Below, in pieces: positions 1-9,346 of a stretch of 64,000 nucleotides of DNA. The notes under the pieces were generated by a model. That model did not search any database. It worked only from the letters and a program-made list of their open reading frames with translations, and was not told the DNA's origin. Numbering within the stretch: the stretch's first letter is position 1; the number at the start of each line of letters is the position of its first letter. The translations under genes and the position numbers were made by a program. Source of the stretch: Nocardioides scoriae (GTDB taxonomy: Bacteria; Actinomycetota; Actinomycetes; Propionibacteriales; Nocardioidaceae); contig NZ_LT629757.1 in assembly GCF_900104965.1 (NCBI RefSeq), positions 2,480,001-2,544,000 of the forward strand. The letters run 5' to 3'.

Positions 1-390
1 CAGCTTGGTGGTCGACGCCGGGATGATGCTGGAGGCGCCGGCGCGGAAGACCTCGCGGCCGGTCGCGAGGTCCTGCACCAGCACGGCGTAGTGCGGGCCG
101 AGCACCTTGCCCCTGAGCAGCGGATTGACCGCGAGCGCCACCTGGGCGGGGTCGACGTCGACGTGGGCCCCGGCCTTCGCCACGGCGGGAGCGGGCCTCG
201 ACACCGGCAGCCGAAGCCCCTCGGGGGGCAGCACGAGGGCGGGCTCGGCGGCCGGGTCGACCGGTCCCCAGCCGAACCAGCGCTCGCCCAGGTCGAAGCG
301 GTAGCTCGCCACGGCGGCCGCCAGCAGGGCCAGGACCAGGAGCTCCGCGGCGAACCTGACGGGCAGGCTGTGACCTTGGTCACGGGCCAT
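1..390 (-). CDS. dacB: D-alanyl-D-alanine carboxypeptidase/endopeptidase (PBP4 type), N-terminal part
   Basis: Only the first 130 residues are inside the window; the gene runs off the left edge. An N-terminal hydrophobic segment (about residues 12-28) should anchor or export it. The last visible residues hold an S-T-T-K box (Ser126, Lys129), the SxxK active-site motif of penicillin-binding serine peptidases. PBP4-type enzymes trim or cleave peptidoglycan peptide cross-links outside the membrane. It is divergent from ppa, a neighbour pair common in actinobacteria. The ATG at 388-390 is the only sensible start ahead of the signal segment. The PBP4 subtype is inferred from the start region and context. 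Confidence 0.8.
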   Translation of the reverse strand, partial: MARDQGHSLPVRFAAELLVLALLAAAVASYRFDLGERWFGWGPVDPAAEPALVLPPEGLRLPVSRPAPAVAKAGAHVDVDPAQVALAVNPLLRGKVLGPHYAVLVQDLATGREVFRAGASSIIPASTTKL

Positions 391-491
391 GCGTGCGGCC
401 CCTCTCGATGTGCAGACCGGCGGGATGTGCGCGAGACTAACCCGGTCGTGCCCCCAGGAGGCTGCGACGACGCCTGCTGGAAGGAAGTGCC

Positions 492-1040
492 GTGGAGTTC
501 GACGTGCTCGTGGAGATCCCCAAGGGTCAGCGCAACAAGTACGAGGTCGACCACGAGAGTGGCCGCATCCGACTCGACCGGACGCTCTTCACCTCCACGC
601 AGTACCCCGCGGACTACGGCTACATCGAGGAGACCCTCGGCCTCGACGGCGACCCCCTCGACGCCCTGGTCATCCTGCAGGAGCCGACCTTCCCCGGCTG
701 CCTGATCAAGTGCCGCGCGATCGGCATGTTCCGCATGACCGACGAGGCCGGCGGCGACGACAAGGTCCTGTGCGTCCCGGCGACCGACCCGCGCCTGGAG
801 CACCTGCGCGACATCAACCACGTCTCGAAGTTCGACCGCCTCGAGATCCAGCACTTCTTCGAGGTCTACAAGGACCTCGAGCCCGGCAAGTCCGTCGAGG
901 GTGCCGAGTGGGTCGGCCGCACCGAGGCCGAGGCCGAGGTCCGCCGCTCGTTCAAGCGCTTCGAGGACGAGCCGCACGGTCACGGCTCCGCGGTCAAGGG
1001 CGACGCCGCCCCCGAGGCCGGCCGCACCACCGACAACTGA
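492..1040 (+). CDS. ppa: Inorganic pyrophosphatase, family I
   Basis: This cytoplasmic enzyme hydrolyses pyrophosphate to two phosphates and so pulls biosynthetic reactions forward. The 182-residue protein carries the family I signature DGDPLDALV at residues 52-60, with the metal-binding Asp52, Asp54 and Asp57, and the early EIPKG segment. Length is normal apart from an acidic, low-complexity tail after about residue 160. The start is a GTG preceded by GGAAG about five bases upstream. It is divergent from dacB and convergent with the methyltransferase gene, only 18 bp away, so any terminator must be very compact. Confidence 0.95.
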   Translation: MEFDVLVEIPKGQRNKYEVDHESGRIRLDRTLFTSTQYPADYGYIEETLGLDGDPLDALVILQEPTFPGCLIKCRAIGMFRMTDEAGGDDKVLCVPATDPRLEHLRDINHVSKFDRLEIQHFFEVYKDLEPGKSVEGAEWVGRTEAEAEVRRSFKRFEDEPHGHGSAVKGDAAPEAGRTTDN

Positions 1041-1058
1041 GCCGGGCGGGCGCCCCGG

Positions 1059-1739
1059 TCAGCCCCGTCGTACGCCGCGGAAGTAGACGACCGCGCCCGA
1101 GGGCGAGAGCGTGACCTCGTCGAGGCCGGCCTCGTCCAGCCATGCCCGCACCTGCCGCGAGTCGGCGCCGGGACCCAGCAGCCCGGCCATCCGACCGCCG
1201 CGGCGCACGGCTTCGTAGCGCCACCCGGTGTCCTGCAGCAGCGCGCTCCCGGTCAGCACGCCGCCGGGCCGCAGCACCCGGCCCATCTCGTGGACCGCGG
1301 CGCGCGGGTCGGGGAAGCAGTGCAGGCCGGTGAAGCTGGCGACCAGGTCGAAGGTCGCCCCAGCGAAGGGCAGCGCGGCGACGTCGGCCGCCACCGGCTC
1401 CACGACCGCGGTCACACCGTGGCGCCGGGCCGCCGCGAGGGTGCGGGCGAGCATGGTCGGCGCGATGTCGGCGGCGACGTAGCGCACCCGCTGGCCGGGG
1501 CGCAGCCCGCGCAGCGCCACGCCGCCCCCGCTCGGCACGTCGAGCACCACCGCGTCGTCGGGCAGGCGGCCGATCTCGGAGGCCGCGGCGTACAGCCGGC
1601 GCAGGTCGCTGCCGATCCCCCACCGCCACAACCACCCGCCCGGACCGGGGTGCTCGACGCTCCAGTCGTAGACCGTGGCCCACAGGGGGTCCTGCTCCCA
1701 GCCGCCCAGACCGGGAAGGCGCAGGCCCGGGAGCTGCAC
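1059..1739 (-). CDS. Class I SAM-dependent methyltransferase
   Basis: A 226-residue Rossmann-fold methyltransferase. Motif I, LDVPSGGG, is at about residues 66-73. It is followed by an acidic motif II region (VAADIAP) and the FDLVASFTGLHCF segment typical of UbiE/COQ5-like Methyltransf_11 proteins. The substrate is unknown. The GTG start at 1739 lies five bases after the stop of the acyl-CoA dehydrogenase gene, so the two are probably cotranscribed and translationally coupled. Lipid-related methylation would fit the neighbour but is only a guess. Confidence 0.8.
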   Translation of the reverse strand: MQLPGLRLPGLGGWEQDPLWATVYDWSVEHPGPGGWLWRWGIGSDLRRLYAAASEIGRLPDDAVVLDVPSGGGVALRGLRPGQRVRYVAADIAPTMLARTLAAARRHGVTAVVEPVAADVAALPFAGATFDLVASFTGLHCFPDPRAAVHEMGRVLRPGGVLTGSALLQDTGWRYEAVRRGGRMAGLLGPGADSRQVRAWLDEAGLDEVTLSPSGAVVYFRGVRRG

Positions 1740-1744
1740 GGGGC

Positions 1745-3688
1745 TCAGTAGCCCTGCTCGAGCATCTCCGCGCGCAGCATCTCCGGCGGGATCGCGAAGC
1801 CGTCGACGAGGTCGTCGGCGACCGGCCGCAGCCGGCGGCACAGCGCGTTGACCTCGCGGGTCACCGCCTTGCTGCGGGCGCTGGAGAGCCGGCCGTGCTC
1901 CATCCACCAGGCGCGGTCGGCCTCGATGGTCGACAGGGCGTAGAGGTCGCGCACCGCCGCCAGCACGTCGTGGTTGGGGTCCTCGCTCGCAGCCGCCACC
2001 TTGTCGGTGAAGGCCTCGAGGACCAGCCGCTCCATGTGGGAGCGGGCCGCGTGGATGACGTGGTCCTGCACCTGGCTGAAGACCGCGACCGGGTCGGTGC
2101 CGCCGTCGATGCCGCGCTTGAGCCGGCGGGCCACCCCGGAGAGCACGTGCTCCTCGCGCCAGCGCAGCATCGCGAGCTGGTAGTCGGGGTCGAGCAGGGT
2201 CGGCTCGTCGCTGCCGTCGTCGGAGGAGGGCAGCACGTCGCGCAGCCGCTCCAGGAGCTTGTGGACCGCGGTCCGCTCGATCACGGTCTCGACGGCGAGG
2301 TCGGCCACGAAGCGGGCGACCCCGAACTGGTCGAGCTCCTCGAAGTTGGTGCTGTAGTCGGTCAGCAGGCCCTTGGCGACGAGCTGGAGCAGCACGTGGT
2401 TGTCGCCCTCGAAGGTGGTGAACACGTCCGTGTCGGCCTTGAGCGCGGCGAACCGGTTGGCCGCGAGGTAGCCCGCACCGCCGCAGGCCTCGCGGCCCTC
2501 CTGGATGCTGTCGGTCGCGTGCCAGGTGGCCAGCGCCTTGGTGCCCGCGGCCCGCGACTCCAGCGCGCGGCGGTCGCGCTCGGGGTAGTCGGGGTCGGTC
2601 GAGGCCTGGTGGAGCTGCGCGACGAGCACCTCCTGGGCGAAGTGGAGGGCGTAGGACGTCGCCAGGCGGGGCAGCAGCCGGCGCTGGTGCAGGCCGTAGT
2701 CGAGGAGCAGCTCCTCCTCGTCGCTGCCGGGAGCGCCGAACTGGCGGCGCTTGAGGGCGTACTTCACCGCGATGGTGAGCGCGACCTTGCTGGCCGAGAC
2801 CCCGGCGCCGCCGACGCTGACGCGGCCCTGCACGAGGGTGCCGAGCATGGTGAAGAAGCGGCGGTCGGGGTTCTCGATGTCGGAGGAGTAGACGCCGTCC
2901 TCGCTGACGTCGGCGTAGCGGTTGAGCAGGTTCTCCCGGGGCACGCGGACCCCGTCGAACCACAGCCGGCCGTTGTCGACGCCGTGCAGGCCCATCTTGG
3001 CGCCGTCGTCGCCGGTGCGCACGCCGGGCAGGTCGTGGCCCTCGGCGTCGCGGATCGGCACCACGAAGGCGTGCACGCCCTGGCTCTCCCCGTCGATCTC
3101 GAGGACCGCGAAGACGGCCGCGTGGCTGGCGTGGGCGGCGGCGTTGCCGATGTAGTCCTTGCGCGCCGACTCGGTCGTGGTGGTGATGACGAACTCGCGG
3201 GTCTCCACGTCGTACGTCGCGACCGTGCCGAGGTGCTGCACGTTGGAGCCGTGGCCGGACTCGGTCATCGCGAAGCAGCCCAGGAGCCTCGCCTCGATCA
3301 GGTCCCGCAGGTAGGCGTCGTGGTGCCGCTTCGTGCCGAGCTGGAGCACCGCCCCGCCGAAGAGCCCGAACTGCACCCCGGCCTTCACCAGCACCGAGAG
3401 GTCGCCGAAGGCGAGGGTCTCGAAGGCCGCGATGGAGGCGCCGACGTTGCCGCCGCCGCCGTGCTCCTGGGGAAAGCCGAGACCGGTCGCGCCGGTGCTG
3501 GCCATGTGCTGGATGACGTCCTTGACCCGCTCGCGGAAGGCGGTCGCGTCGAGGTGGACCTGGTCGTCGAGGACGTCGGCCTGCTCGACGAGGTTCTTGC
3601 GGACGAGGTTGCGCACCTCGGCGTGCTCGCCGTCGAGCAGGCGGCTCAGGGCGGGGACGTCGACGGTGACCTGGGGGCTCTCGGACAT
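1745..3688 (-). CDS. Acyl-CoA dehydrogenase/oxidase family flavoprotein
   Basis: A 647-residue, FAD-dependent protein with the ACOX-like layout: an acyl-CoA dehydrogenase core (MTESGHGSN at about 140, a KMGLHGVDNGRLWFDGVRVPR-type middle region) plus a long C-terminal extension. That length is more like acyl-CoA oxidases (about 650 aa) than ordinary acyl-CoA dehydrogenases (about 385 aa). It would catalyse alpha,beta-desaturation of an acyl-CoA in beta-oxidation; whether the electron acceptor is oxygen or ETF cannot be read here. The ATG at 3686-3688 (MSESP) is preferred over a start seven codons upstream because homology begins soon after it. Confidence 0.88.
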   Translation of the reverse strand: MSESPQVTVDVPALSRLLDGEHAEVRNLVRKNLVEQADVLDDQVHLDATAFRERVKDVIQHMASTGATGLGFPQEHGGGGNVGASIAAFETLAFGDLSVLVKAGVQFGLFGGAVLQLGTKRHHDAYLRDLIEARLLGCFAMTESGHGSNVQHLGTVATYDVETREFVITTTTESARKDYIGNAAAHASHAAVFAVLEIDGESQGVHAFVVPIRDAEGHDLPGVRTGDDGAKMGLHGVDNGRLWFDGVRVPRENLLNRYADVSEDGVYSSDIENPDRRFFTMLGTLVQGRVSVGGAGVSASKVALTIAVKYALKRRQFGAPGSDEEELLLDYGLHQRRLLPRLATSYALHFAQEVLVAQLHQASTDPDYPERDRRALESRAAGTKALATWHATDSIQEGREACGGAGYLAANRFAALKADTDVFTTFEGDNHVLLQLVAKGLLTDYSTNFEELDQFGVARFVADLAVETVIERTAVHKLLERLRDVLPSSDDGSDEPTLLDPDYQLAMLRWREEHVLSGVARRLKRGIDGGTDPVAVFSQVQDHVIHAARSHMERLVLEAFTDKVAAASEDPNHDVLAAVRDLYALSTIEADRAWWMEHGRLSSARSKAVTREVNALCRRLRPVADDLVDGFAIPPEMLRAEMLEQGY

Positions 3689-3772
3689 GGGACCACTGTG
3701 CCGGATCACCGCCGCGATCGGGAGTGAATCAGCGCACAGTCGTGCACCCGGGACCGTGCCTGGTGAGGGTGC

Positions 3773-5137
3773 TCACAGGCGGACGGCGAAGTCCGGGTAC
3801 CAGCTGTAGATGGTGTTGTAGCGGACGTCGAGGCCGGTCCGGGGCGCCTCGAGCATGCGACCGCCGCCGAGGTAGAGGGCGACGTGGTGGATGCCGCTGG
3901 GCGCGCCGTTGTCGCTCCAGAAGATCAGGTCGCCCGCTCGGGCGCTCGACATCGGGATCGGGGTGCCGGCGTAGTACTGCGCCACCGAGTAGTGCGGCAG
4001 CGAGATCCCGCCGCGGGCCCAGGCCTGCTGGGTCAGGCCCGAGCAGTCGAACGAGTCGGGGCCGTCGGCACCCCACAGGTAGGGCTTGCCGACCTGCGCC
4101 GCGGCGTACGCGATGGCGCGCTGGACGGCCGAGCCGTTCGGGGCCGGTGCGGGCGCGGGAGCCGGCTTCGGGGCGGGGGCCGGTGCCGGGGCCGGGCTGC
4201 TCTGCTGGGCGGCGGCCGCGGCCTGCGCCGACTCCTCGGCGGCCTGCTGGGCGGCGGCCCGCGCCCGGGCACGGGCAGCCTGCTCGGCCTGCGCCTGCTC
4301 CTGGGCGGCCGCGTGGGCAGCGGCCCGACGGGCGGCCGCGGCCTTCTCCCGGGCCCGCTCCTCGAGGGCGGCGTGGCGCCGGGTGGCCAGCGCGACGGAG
4401 ACGTGCTGGGCCCGGGCGAGCTGCGCGACCAGGGAGCGCTGCTCGGCGGCGATCGACCCGGCCTGCGCCGCCGCGTCGGCAGCGGCCTGGCCGGCACCGG
4501 CCGCGAGCCGGCGCGCCTCCTCCGAGAGCTCCTCCTGGCGCTGCTCGGCGGCGTCGGCCTCCGCGGTGGCGGCGGCGGCGCGCTTCGAGGCGACGCGGAA
4601 GTCCTGGTAGCGGGCGTCCATCGACTCCCCGGCGCTCTGCACGACGGAGTAGCGGTTCATCACCCCGCGCGGACCCTCGTCGGTCAGCAGCGCGGTGGCG
4701 GTGTCGAGCTCGGTGCCGTTCTGGTAGCTCTCGGTGACCAGGCTGACGATCCCCGACCGCTGGGCGGCGACGTCGGCCTTCGCCTCGCGCTGGGCCCTGG
4801 CGGCGCGGCGGGCGTCGTCCTGGGCCTGCGAGAGCGCCCACCGGGCACCGTTGTAGGCCTCCGCGGCCGACTCGGCCGCCACGTTGGCCTGCTCGAGCCT
4901 GGCCGACGCCGCCAGCAGCGCCGACTGGATCTGCGCCACCTGCGTCCGCCCGCTCGCCACCGCCCGGTCGGCGCGGGCCACGTCGGCCGCCGACGGCACC
5001 GCGGGGGTGTCGTCGGGCCGGTGCGGCGCGGCGTACGACGGGCCGAGCACGCCGGTGCCGACCACCGCCAGCGTGGCCAGCACGACGGTCAGCGACCGGA
5101 GCGCGGCGGGCCGGGCGTGGGGGGCTGCGGCTGGCAC
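3773..5137 (-). CDS. Secreted NlpC/P60 peptidoglycan hydrolase with coiled-coil region
   Basis: A 454-residue exported cell-wall hydrolase that would cut within peptide stems (gamma-D-Glu-diamino acid bond). Order: signal peptide (hydrophobic stretch at about residues 14-33, ending SYAAP), a long Ala/Glu/Arg-rich coiled coil (about 50-300), a Pro-Ala linker, and a C-terminal NlpC/P60 domain with catalytic Cys365 in DCSGL and His417/418 in IHHVALY. This layout resembles RipA-type and PcsB-like hydrolases. I chose the GTG at 5137 because GAAAGG lies just upstream and it gives a compact signal peptide; an ATG at 5206 would add 23 residues. Confidence 0.85.
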   Translation of the reverse strand: MPAAAPHARPAALRSLTVVLATLAVVGTGVLGPSYAAPHRPDDTPAVPSAADVARADRAVASGRTQVAQIQSALLAASARLEQANVAAESAAEAYNGARWALSQAQDDARRAARAQREAKADVAAQRSGIVSLVTESYQNGTELDTATALLTDEGPRGVMNRYSVVQSAGESMDARYQDFRVASKRAAAATAEADAAEQRQEELSEEARRLAAGAGQAAADAAAQAGSIAAEQRSLVAQLARAQHVSVALATRRHAALEERAREKAAAARRAAAHAAAQEQAQAEQAARARARAAAQQAAEESAQAAAAAQQSSPAPAPAPAPKPAPAPAPAPNGSAVQRAIAYAAAQVGKPYLWGADGPDSFDCSGLTQQAWARGGISLPHYSVAQYYAGTPIPMSSARAGDLIFWSDNGAPSGIHHVALYLGGGRMLEAPRTGLDVRYNTIYSWYPDFAVRL

Positions 5138-5453
5138 GAGGGACCTTTCGTCGGGGGTCTCGCGCCGCTTCCCCACGGCACGAGACGGCACGACCCTAGG
5201 TCCCATTCGTCACATCCGGAACATCAACCCCATAAGAACAGAGTTGTAACTCGCGTGTCGGCTTGACACTCGCGTCCCAGACGTCCTCGAACTACACACG
5301 TGTCATTCGCAGGCGGGCGCCCCGCTCCGCCGCGCGGCGTACCGGACGAAACGGGCGCACTTGACGGGCAGAACTGCCCGCCAGGTCCGACATGTCGCCC
5401 AAGCTCGGGCGGTTTCCCCGGTCGACCGGGGAAACTGCCCTCCCCCCGGTCCC
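5138..5453. other. Intergenic region between the PAP2 gene and the NlpC/P60 gene
   Basis: No gene is visible. The right part holds the strong hairpin listed separately and a shorter perfect palindrome CGGGCAGAACTGCCCG at 5365-5380. The left part is the promoter region of the NlpC/P60 gene on the minus strand and is clearly richer in A and T (about 5215-5290). On the minus strand a TAGGGT hexamer lies about 60 bases upstream of the GTG and could be a -10 element. Confidence 0.6.
5407..5440 (-). terminator. Hairpin terminator after the PAP2 gene
   Basis: A perfect 24-bp palindrome at 5412-5435 (arms GTTTCCCCGG / CCGGGGAAAC around TCGA) is extended outward by a G-T wobble and a GGGC/GCCC pair to a stem of about 15 pairs. 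It lies 14 bases after the stop codon of the PAP2 gene. There is no U-tract, as is usual for actinobacterial terminators. Because it is symmetric it could work on either strand. Confidence 0.7.
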
Positions 5454-6506
5454 CTACCGCGCGTCCGACTCCACGGGGACGCTCGAGGTGGTGGTCGTGG
5501 GGTGCGAGTGGCGGCCGTGCTCGTCGAACTTCTGGCCGGTGGCGAGGCCGCCGAGGTAGAAGGACGTGAAGGCGATCAGCGCGCCGAAGATGTCGTCGGC
5601 GACGTAGTGCCAGCCGAAGTACGTCGTGGCGAGGACCGTGATGCCCATGTAGGTCCACACCAGGACCTTGATGGCGCGGTGGCGCACGGTGTACTGCGTG
5701 ACCAGGGCCATCAGCAGGGTGACGCCGACGTGCAGCGACGCGAAGCCGGCGACCGACTGGACGCCGCCGCCGAGCGGGTTGTCGATGGTGAACCACCGGC
5801 CGAACCACAGCGACTCCTGCAGCGAGGTCACACCCGTCTGGGCGAGGTCGGTGTAGAGCCACGGGAAGGCGAAGTTGGGGCCGAGCGTGGGGATCATGTA
5901 GTAGCTCGCGGTGCCGAGCGTCCAGCAGATGCACTGCGCGGTGACGTACCAGTAGCCGAAGCTCACGTTGCGCGACCAGACCACCCAGATGGTCACCGAG
6001 ATCGGCACGAGCGGCAGGAAGATGAGGTAGACGTAGGACAGCACGTGGGCCGCGATGCCGGTGCCGAGCAGGTCGTGGAGCAGCACCGCGAGGTCGTTGC
6101 CGAAGAACAGCCACTGGTCGAACTTGTGCAGCTCGTAGTCGCCCGAGCGGGTGCCGCCGCGCACGAACGGCAGGAAGTTCTTCAGGTTGCGGTAGCTGAC
6201 GTAGGTCACGTAGAAGCTCAGGACGCCGAGCACCACCAGCTGGATCCGCTCGCGGGTCCAGTGCTCGCGGATGAGCAGCGTCGCCTCCGCGCGGAACTGC
6301 TGCGGCTTGAAGCGCGAGCGCCACAGCGTGCGCGGCACGATGTCGGCGACGAAGGCGCCGAGGATCAGCAGCGGCGCGCGCACCCACGCCGGTCCGAGGA
6401 AGCCGTCGGGGTCGCGCAGCGGGTAGCCGAGGGATCGGCCGGTGAAGTAGGCCAGCGCGAACATGCAGACCGTGATGGTGAGCATGGTGGTGTAGGCGCG
6501 GCGCAC
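5454..6506 (-). CDS. PAP2-superfamily integral membrane phosphatase/transferase
   Basis: A multi-pass membrane protein of about 350 residues. The PAP2_3 (AUR1/IPC-synthase-like) motifs are present: a central GFASLHVG segment and a late GWHYVADDIFG segment with the catalytic histidines. Such enzymes remove or transfer phosphate groups on lipids such as phosphatidic acid or undecaprenyl pyrophosphate; the substrate here is unknown. The first membrane segment begins within ten residues of the GTG at 6506. TAGACT lies exactly seven bases upstream, which suits a leaderless transcript. An ATG at 6569 would add 21 residues and cannot be excluded. Confidence 0.75.
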   Translation of the reverse strand: MRRAYTTMLTITVCMFALAYFTGRSLGYPLRDPDGFLGPAWVRAPLLILGAFVADIVPRTLWRSRFKPQQFRAEATLLIREHWTRERIQLVVLGVLSFYVTYVSYRNLKNFLPFVRGGTRSGDYELHKFDQWLFFGNDLAVLLHDLLGTGIAAHVLSYVYLIFLPLVPISVTIWVVWSRNVSFGYWYVTAQCICWTLGTASYYMIPTLGPNFAFPWLYTDLAQTGVTSLQESLWFGRWFTIDNPLGGGVQSVAGFASLHVGVTLLMALVTQYTVRHRAIKVLVWTYMGITVLATTYFGWHYVADDIFGALIAFTSFYLGGLATGQKFDEHGRHSHPTTTTSSVPVESDAR

Positions 6507-6623
6507 ACAGCGCAGTCTAGGGAGCCCGGGCACAGAAGCGAGCGGCCGCTGCTGTGACCCGTGCGGCATCTCACCCTGTGGCGGGTCCGGCGCCGCTCCC
6601 CACCGGCCGCGCCCCACGGGGGA

Positions 6624-7673
6624 CTAGCCGGGGAGCGTCGCCGTCCGGCCCAGGTCGAGGGAGAGCCGCACCCGCTCCCCCACGGCGACCACGGCCGCCG
6701 GCGTCGGCCGCGCCACCCCGGGCAGCACGCCGACCCCGTCGACGTCGACCGAGAGCCGGACCTGGTCGGGCGTCAGCCGCGCCTCGCGGACCACGCCGGT
6801 CAGCGGGCCGGCCTCGTCGACGCGGAGGGCGGAGCGCCGCAGTGCGAGCGCCTCCCAGCCCGCCGCGGGGTCCACCAGCCGGCGCAGCGCGAGGGCGCGC
6901 TCGCCGGTGAGCACCTCGGCGTACCCCAGGAAGCCGGCGGCCCAGGCGTCGACCGGGTGGGACCAGACCTCGCCGAGGCTGCCCTGCTGCACGACCCGGC
7001 CCGCCCGCATCACCGCCATCGTGTCGGCGACCGCGAAGGCCTCCTCCTGGTCGTGGGTCACCAGCACGGCGGTGACCCCGGCGGCGTGGAGGATGTCGTG
7101 GAGGTCGGCGGCCAGGCGCTCGCGCAGCCCGCGGTCGAGCGCGCTGAGCGGCTCGTCGAGCAGGAGCAGCCGCGGCTCGACGGCCAGCGCCCGGGCCAGG
7201 GCGACCCGCTGCCGCTCACCGCCGGACAGCGTGGCGGGCAGCCGGTCGGCGTACCCCTCCAGCCCGACGAGGGCGAGCAGCTCGGCGACCCGCTCGCGAC
7301 GGCGGCGCCGCTCCACGCGACGCAGCCGCAGGGGGTACGCCACGTTGCGCGCGACGTCGAGGTGCTCGAAGAGCTGGCCGTCCTGGAAGAGCAGCGCGAA
7401 GCCACGCCGGTGCACCGGGGTGCGGGCGAGGTCGGCGCCGTCGAAGCGCACCGCGCCGGCCGAGGGCCGCTCCAGCCCCGCGACGGCCCGCAGCAGGGTC
7501 GACTTGCCGCAGCCCGAGGGGCCTAGCACGGCCAGCACGCTGCCGGTCGGCACGTGCAGCTCGACGTCGTCGACGGCCGTGGTCGCTCCGAAGCGCACCG
7601 CGAGGTGGTCGACGTGCAGCCCGCCGGTGGTGCCGGCGGGGCCGGTCATGGGGCCGGTCGTGGAACCGGTCAT
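6624..7673 (-). CDS. thiQ: Thiamine-type ABC transporter, ATP-binding protein
   Basis: The 349-residue ATPase has Walker A GPSGCGKST at residues 51-59, the signature LSGGERQ at 149-155, and Walker B ending in DEP at 173-175, followed by a TOBE-like C-terminal region. It would energise uptake by the permease encoded just upstream. Its ATG overlaps the permease stop in an ATGA (7671-7675). Membership of the spermidine/iron/thiamine importer class is clear. The thiamine assignment rests on the TPP riboswitch ahead of the operon rather than on this protein. Confidence 0.85.
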   Translation of the reverse strand: MTGSTTGPMTGPAGTTGGLHVDHLAVRFGATTAVDDVELHVPTGSVLAVLGPSGCGKSTLLRAVAGLERPSAGAVRFDGADLARTPVHRRGFALLFQDGQLFEHLDVARNVAYPLRLRRVERRRRRERVAELLALVGLEGYADRLPATLSGGERQRVALARALAVEPRLLLLDEPLSALDRGLRERLAADLHDILHAAGVTAVLVTHDQEEAFAVADTMAVMRAGRVVQQGSLGEVWSHPVDAWAAGFLGYAEVLTGERALALRRLVDPAAGWEALALRRSALRVDEAGPLTGVVREARLTPDQVRLSVDVDGVGVLPGVARPTPAAVVAVGERVRLSLDLGRTATLPG

Positions 7674-9346
7674 CAGAACGCCCCCGCCGAGCCGACGCGG
7701 AGCCGCTGCACGCCCAGCACCACCGCGGTGGTGGCGGCGGCGAGCACCACGGAGGCTGCCATCGCCATCCCGAAGTTCTCCGCGCCCGGCTGCCCGATCA
7801 GCCGGTAGATCACGACCGGCAGCGTCGGGTCGTCGTCGCGGGCCAGGAAGGCGGTCGCGCCGAACTCGCCCAGGGAGACCGCGAAGGCGAACCCCGCCGC
7901 CGCCAGCAGCGCCCGCCACGCGACGGGCAGGTCGACGGCCGTCAGCACCCGCAGCGGCCCGGCCCCCAGCGACGCCGCGGCCTGGCGCTGCCGGTCGTCG
8001 ACCGACCGCAGCACCGGCGCGACCGTGCGCACCACCAGCGGCAGCGCGACCATCGCCTGCGCGACGGGGACCAGCAGCGAGGAGCTGCGCAGGTCGAGCG
8101 GCGGCCGGTCCAGGGTGACGAGGAAGCCGAAGCCGACCGTGACGGCCGAGACGCCCAGCGGCAGCATGAAGGCGCCGTCGAGCAGCGAGCCGAGGCGACC
8201 CCCGCCCGGCCGCGAGACGAGGAACGCGACCAGGGAGCCGAGCAGCAGCGCCAGGGACGCCGCGACGACCGCGGTCGTCAGCGAGGTGCGCAGCGCGTGG
8301 GTGACCGGCACCAGCAGGGCGTTGCCCTCGCCCGTGGTGGTGAGCGCGCGGTAGCTGTCCAGGCCCCAGGAGGTGCCCCCGGCGGCGGTCGGGGCGCCGC
8401 GCAGCGACGCCAGCACCAGCGAGACCAGCGGCGACATCAGGAACACCAGGGTCGCGGTCGTCCAGGCCAGCACCGGGAGGTGCCGCACCCCGGGACGCGG
8501 CAGCGGACGGGTGCTGCGGGCCAGCGGGCCGGCGGTGCGGCGGGTGCGGGCCGAGACCAGGAGCAGGCCGGTGACCACCAGGACCTGCAGCACCGAGAGA
8601 GCGGCAGCGCCGGTCAGGTCGAGCTCCTGGGTGGTGAGCAGGTAGATCTCGGTCTCGACGTTGGCGTAGCGCAGCCCGCCCATCGTCAGCACCACCCCGA
8701 AGGCCGTGGCGCAGAACAGGAAGACCACGCTCGCGGCCGAGACGATCCCGGGGCGCAGCGCCGGCAGGGTGACCGTGCGCAGCACCTGCCACGGGCTCGC
8801 GCCCAGCGCGGCCGCGGCCTCCTCGCGGCGCGGGTCGAGCGACTCCCAGAAGGCGCCCACGGTGCGCACCACGACGCTGACGTTGAAGAACGCCAGCGCC
8901 GCCACGATGGCGACCGCGCTCCCGTCGAGGCCCAGCGGGCCGAGCGGGCCCGACGGGGCGATCAGCTGCCGGAACGCCACCCCGACCACCACCGTCGGCA
9001 GCACGAACGGCACCACCACCAGCGCCCGGAGCACGTCGCGCCCCGGGAACCGCAGCCGGTGCAGGACGTACGCCGTCGGCAGGCCGAGCGCCAGCGCCAC
9101 CACGGTGCCGGCGGCCGCCGACCACAGCGTGAACCACAGCACCCGGTGCACCCGGGGCCGACCCAGGACGTCGAGCACCGCACCGACGTCGAGCTGGCCG
9201 TCGGGCGCGAAGCCGCGTCCGACCATGCCGGCGACCGGGTAGAGGAAGAAGAGCAGCAGGGCGGCCAGGGGCAGGGCCGCGAGGGCGACCGTGCCCGCCA
9301 GCCGCCCTGCCGGCCGGCCGGCTACTGCGTGACGATGTCGCGCCAC
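7673..9346 (-). CDS. thiP: Thiamine-type ABC transporter, fused two-half permease
   Basis: A 557-residue inner membrane protein made of two homologous permease halves, each with an EAA coupling loop (EEAAAALGASP and RQAAASLGAGP), as in ThiP and FbpB. It forms the translocation channel between the binding protein and the ATPase. I set the start at the GTG at 9344-9346, which overlaps the end of the binding-protein gene by 25 bp, because no start codon exists between that stop and the first membrane helix. Another GTG lies 12 bases further upstream. Confidence 0.82.
   Translation of the reverse strand: MARHRHAVAGRPAGRLAGTVALAALPLAALLLFFLYPVAGMVGRGFAPDGQLDVGAVLDVLGRPRVHRVLWFTLWSAAAGTVVALALGLPTAYVLHRLRFPGRDVLRALVVVPFVLPTVVVGVAFRQLIAPSGPLGPLGLDGSAVAIVAALAFFNVSVVVRTVGAFWESLDPRREEAAAALGASPWQVLRTVTLPALRPGIVSAASVVFLFCATAFGVVLTMGGLRYANVETEIYLLTTQELDLTGAAALSVLQVLVVTGLLLVSARTRRTAGPLARSTRPLPRPGVRHLPVLAWTTATLVFLMSPLVSLVLASLRGAPTAAGGTSWGLDSYRALTTTGEGNALLVPVTHALRTSLTTAVVAASLALLLGSLVAFLVSRPGGGRLGSLLDGAFMLPLGVSAVTVGFGFLVTLDRPPLDLRSSSLLVPVAQAMVALPLVVRTVAPVLRSVDDRQRQAAASLGAGPLRVLTAVDLPVAWRALLAAAGFAFAVSLGEFGATAFLARDDDPTLPVVIYRLIGQPGAENFGMAMAASVVLAAATTAVVLGVQRLRVGSAGAF

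Noticed and set aside
1895-3727. Long open frame antisense to the acyl-CoA dehydrogenase gene
   Set aside because: Composition is that of a high-GC shadow frame (Val/Gly/Ala/Arg-rich, no domain), and the opposite strand encodes a clear enzyme.
5138-5300. Possible c-di-AMP (ydaO) riboswitch before the NlpC/P60 gene, as seen in other actinobacteria
   Set aside because: The conserved ydaO core blocks are not visible in the leader; only position and gene type suggest it.
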